Assembly: GCF_009363435.1 (NCBI RefSeq) | Contig: NZ_CP045354.1 | Span: forward strand, 934,001 to 998,000 | Reading direction: 5' to 3' | Source of the DNA: Labrenzia sp. THAF82 | GTDB taxonomy: Bacteria; Pseudomonadota; Alphaproteobacteria; Rhizobiales; Stappiaceae | DNA length: 64,000 bases | In this document: in pieces, positions 61,577 to 64,000 of the stretch | Numbering within the stretch: position 1 is the first letter of the stretch | Layout: every line of letters begins with the position of its first letter | Made by a program: the position numbers and the translations under genes | The notes under the pieces: model-generated | The model's database searches: none | What the model was told of the DNA's origin: nothing | What the model saw: the letters and a program-made list of their open reading frames with translations, nothing else

Positions 61577-62452
61577 TCACGGTTTTCGCGATACGGTTCT
61601 TATCGTCTGAACCGCGCCAATAACCAGTGCCATGCCGGCGATCTGAACAAGGGACAGGGTCTCGTTGAAGAGAAAGTAACTCTCGACCGCAGTCGCCACG
61701 GGAACCAGGTAGAAAAGGCTTGCAACTTGCGAGACTGCTCCCTCCCGGATCAAAAGCATCAAAAGAAGCACGGCGCCGACGGACAGAACCAGGACGAGCC
61801 AGACCATCGCAAAGATGAGATCGCCGGACCAGGTTATCTGCCAACTTTCAAAGGCCGAGAGTGGGACGGTAATCAACAAAGCTCCGACATATTGCCAGAT
61901 GGTGGCGGCGAGCAGGTCCGTCTGCTGGACAAATCGCTTTTGGTAGACCGTGCCGAGGCTGATGCCGGCGACAGCTGCAAAGACCACCGCGATCGTCACA
62001 GCTGTAATGCCAGATCCTCCAAGATCGAATTTGGGCCCTAGAACAAGCGCGAGGCCCGCGGCTCCAATCGCCATGGAGAGCCAGTGCTTTCTTGAGATTG
62101 ATTCGTTCAGCAATGCCACTGCCATGAGAGCTGTAAGGACCGGTTGCAAACCAACAATGATCGATGACAGGCCGGCCGGCATGCCTTGCTTGATCGCCCA
62201 AAAAACGCCGCCGAGATAAATTCCATGCACCAACATACCGGTGATGATGCAATGGCCAATCATGGTTGGAGCCGATGGCCAGGATTTTACCAATGGCAAG
62301 GCGAGTACGAACAAGACCGGAATAACTGCCAGAAAACGCAGCGTCAAAAATGCCATCGGCTCGATGTAGGGCGCGCCGAGCTTTGAACCGACAAAGCCCG
62401 TGGACCAGAGCAGAACGAAAATAGCCGGCGCGGCTTTGGCGAGAAACTTCAA
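61577..62452 (-). CDS. EamA/DMT-superfamily transporter
   Basis: A 291-residue, ten-TM transporter with two EamA repeats (IFVLLWSTGFVGSKLGAPYI in the first, VTIAVVFAAVAGISLGTVYQ in the second). Different from the DMT protein at 7528-8421. Convergent with the YihY gene (15 bp apart) and divergent from the chemoreceptor. Exports a metabolite of unknown type. Confidence 0.88.
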   Translation of the reverse strand: MKFLAKAAPAIFVLLWSTGFVGSKLGAPYIEPMAFLTLRFLAVIPVLFVLALPLVKSWPSAPTMIGHCIITGMLVHGIYLGGVFWAIKQGMPAGLSSIIVGLQPVLTALMAVALLNESISRKHWLSMAIGAAGLALVLGPKFDLGGSGITAVTIAVVFAAVAGISLGTVYQKRFVQQTDLLAATIWQYVGALLITVPLSAFESWQITWSGDLIFAMVWLVLVLSVGAVLLLMLLIREGAVSQVASLFYLVPVATAVESYFLFNETLSLVQIAGMALVIGAVQTIRTVSRKP

Positions 62453-62590
62453 TTCGGCCTCAATGGGAAGACCCTGCGCCGCTGATCGAAACGAAGCGGA
62501 GGGCAGACATGGTAACCATCACGTTAATAGTAAATCAGCTTTTATGGCCAACCATTTGCTCATCGCGTGACACTCAAAGGAAATATACCG

Positions 62591-64000
62591 GTGACCCTCG
62601 GTTCGCAATCACCAATTCAGATCTTGTCCCGACTGTCGGTCAAGGTTCGCATCATGGCGTTGAGCCTCTTCACAATCGTTGGCCTGTTGGCTATCGGCGC
62701 CGTTTTCTTCTGGAATCAAAGCGAACTCGATACTGCCTTCTCGCGGATGAGTGACAGTTCTCTGCTCGCAGAGGAAGTCGCCGAGTTGTCAGAATCGGGA
62801 ACAGCGTTGCGCGTCATTGAAGAGCGCTACATCGGTCACCCATCTGCTGAAAAGTTCCAGGCATTCAACGAAGAGCTGGACAGGGCCAAGCAGATTATTG
62901 CCAAAGTCTCGACAAACCCGACAGCTGCTCCTTATGCGCCCCAGGTTGCCGACGTAAAAGACACGCTCGAAGGCACGATGGGTGCGTTCGAAATGCTTGA
63001 CGCAGTACAGCAAAAGATCGGTTACGACAGCACGCAGGGCTATCTTGCCGTCTTGAACGAAACCACCGGAGCCGTCAAAGACCGCCTTGCCGAGGAAATG
63101 AAATTCGGTGGTGGGCCGGACTTTGAGAAGCTTGCACGCGCCATTCTCGCGGTTCAGCTGGCCGAGAAAGCGTTTACGCTGGACAATACCCAAGAGGCTG
63201 TTGAAGCGTTCGCCACTCAGTTCGCAGCGTTCGAGAAATTGCTCAAAAAGGTCTACATCTCTGACGCGATCAAGAAAGAGTTGTCTGACAACATGGCGAA
63301 GTACAAGGCCACGTTTGACGACTACACGGCCGCAAAAATCGATATGGCCGGGCATCTTGAGCTGCTTCAGAACCTATTTGAACTCGTGCCACCACATATC
63401 GCCTCATTGAACAAGGCTGCCATGGACATTCAGCGCGAAGCAGGTGCGCAGCTGACAATCGCCCGTTCAATCGCAACATTCGGAATTGGCGGCACGATTC
63501 TGGCGCTTCTCATCCTGTTGCCGGCCATTGCGCTGGTGATCGGTCAGTCCATCTCGCAGCCGCTGGCGCGACTTCAAACGGCGATGGAAGCTCTTGCCAG
63601 TGGTCAGACGGAACTCGATCTTCCCGAATTGACAGGCAAAACTGAACTCGCCTCCATGAGCCGCACCGTAACGGTTTTCCGGGACAACGCAGTTGAGAGG
63701 GCGCAACTTGCCTCCTCGCAGGCTGCAGAGAACCAGCGCCGCGAAGAACGTGTCACGCATCTCGATGAACTTATTGGCGGGTTTGAAGGCACAGTTTCTG
63801 ACGCACTTAACAGTCTGGACAGGGCAAATGGGGAACTGAAGCAGACGTCTCTGTCGATGGAGCAATCGGCGGACGATGTTGCTGACCAGTCGAATGAAGC
63901 TGCAGGTGCCGTGCGTACAGCCGCGGAGAATGTAACGTCCGCGGCGCATTCGGCTGAAGAACTTGCCGCATCAATCGCAGAAATTGCCGGGCAGGCCAAC
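62591..64000 (+). CDS. Methyl-accepting chemotaxis protein (3' end outside window)
   Basis: Open to the last base (470 codons). GTG start at 62591 with AAAGGA 8 bp upstream; no ATG start is suitable. TM1 is near residues 23-45 (ALSLFTIVGLLAIGAVFFW). A long all-helical periplasmic sensor of about 240 residues follows. TM2 is near 298-320 (IGGTILALLILLPAIALVIG), then HAMP (SISQPLARLQTAMEALASGQ) and the beginning of the signalling coiled coil (HSAEELAASIAEIAGQAN). The signalling tip lies beyond the edge. The size and helicity of the sensor suggest an HBM-like or four-helix-bundle ligand domain. Confidence 0.9.
   Translation, partial: MTLGSQSPIQILSRLSVKVRIMALSLFTIVGLLAIGAVFFWNQSELDTAFSRMSDSSLLAEEVAELSESGTALRVIEERYIGHPSAEKFQAFNEELDRAKQIIAKVSTNPTAAPYAPQVADVKDTLEGTMGAFEMLDAVQQKIGYDSTQGYLAVLNETTGAVKDRLAEEMKFGGGPDFEKLARAILAVQLAEKAFTLDNTQEAVEAFATQFAAFEKLLKKVYISDAIKKELSDNMAKYKATFDDYTAAKIDMAGHLELLQNLFELVPPHIASLNKAAMDIQREAGAQLTIARSIATFGIGGTILALLILLPAIALVIGQSISQPLARLQTAMEALASGQTELDLPELTGKTELASMSRTVTVFRDNAVERAQLASSQAAENQRREERVTHLDELIGGFEGTVSDALNSLDRANGELKQTSLSMEQSADDVADQSNEAAGAVRTAAENVTSAAHSAEELAASIAEIAGQAN

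Noticed and set aside
62509..62519. Palindrome ATGGT-A-ACCAT near the second chemoreceptor
   Set aside because: Only 5-bp arms; expected by chance at this length.

Overview
The window reads as a chromosomal segment of a mid-to-high GC alphaproteobacterium, most likely a marine-type member of the Hyphomicrobiales close to Roseibium/Labrenzia/Stappia. This is an inference from family content. The supporting features are a Mic60/mitofilin homologue beside hemC-hemD-hemY, a methylsuccinyl-CoA dehydrogenase of the ethylmalonyl-CoA pathway, an IF-3 starting at AUU with an alphaproteobacterial N-terminus, and ETF-beta methyltransferase, EVE and YciI genes behind tsaD-gpsA. I saw no insertion sequence, prophage, CRISPR array or rRNA. 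One tRNA (Thr, CGT) is present. Gene density is high and the layout is that of ordinary core chromosome.

Layout. 1-1.2 kb: C-terminal end of a protein made of 86-residue repeats, closed by a strong terminator. 1.4-7.5 kb: a ribose operon rbsB-A-C-D-K-R behind two palindromic LacI-type operators. 7.5-9.2 kb: a DMT exporter with a TenA protein. 9.2-10.5 kb: asd, preceded by a structured leader that encodes a very threonine-rich small peptide. 10.7-17.1 kb: a Bcr/CflA-type exporter, a phytase-like esterase with a PHO-box-like site, a chemoreceptor and a YqaA-type membrane protein. 17.2-24.9 kb: GntP permease and patatin, VOC protein, leuB, TauE/SafE permease, a membrane-anchored AlbA_2 protein and an M20 amidohydrolase. 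25.0-29.8 kb (minus strand): tsaD, two tandem NUDIX genes, gpsA, yciI-like, EVE, ETF-beta lysine methyltransferase homologue. 29.9-35.6 kb (plus strand): hemC, hemD, mic60-like, hemY-like. 35.9-39.0 kb: tRNA-Thr, a periplasmic binding protein, a twin-receiver protein and a membrane protein.

39.0-48.4 kb is a leucine/isovalerate (liu) degradation operon on the minus strand: TetR regulator, mccB, alpha/beta hydrolase, ASCH-macro fusion, mccA, acyl-CoA ligase, HMG-CoA lyase, methylglutaconyl-CoA hydratase. A near-perfect palindrome lies upstream of the regulator. Isovaleryl-CoA dehydrogenase is not in the window. 48.5-53.3 kb: polyphosphate kinase 2 (with a PHO-box-like site), a Gfo/Idh oxidoreductase, an MBL hydrolase divergent from a GlxA-type AraC regulator, and a methyltransferase. 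53.4-54.1 kb: infC with a structured leader. 54.3-62.5 kb: small membrane proteins, a glycerate kinase flanked by two long perfect inverted repeats, an SLC13 transporter whose Shine-Dalgarno lies in a hairpin, methylsuccinyl-CoA dehydrogenase, YihY and a DMT transporter. A second chemoreceptor runs off the right edge.

The most interesting signals are regulatory and sit outside the large genes: the Thr-rich leader of asd, the alternative structures in the infC leader, the 21-bp-phased repeats at an apparently leaderless GlxA-type gene, the paired PHO-box-like sites, and the unexplained 12-13 bp perfect inverted repeats around the glycerate kinase gene. Among proteins, the ASCH-macro fusion embedded in leucine catabolism stands out.
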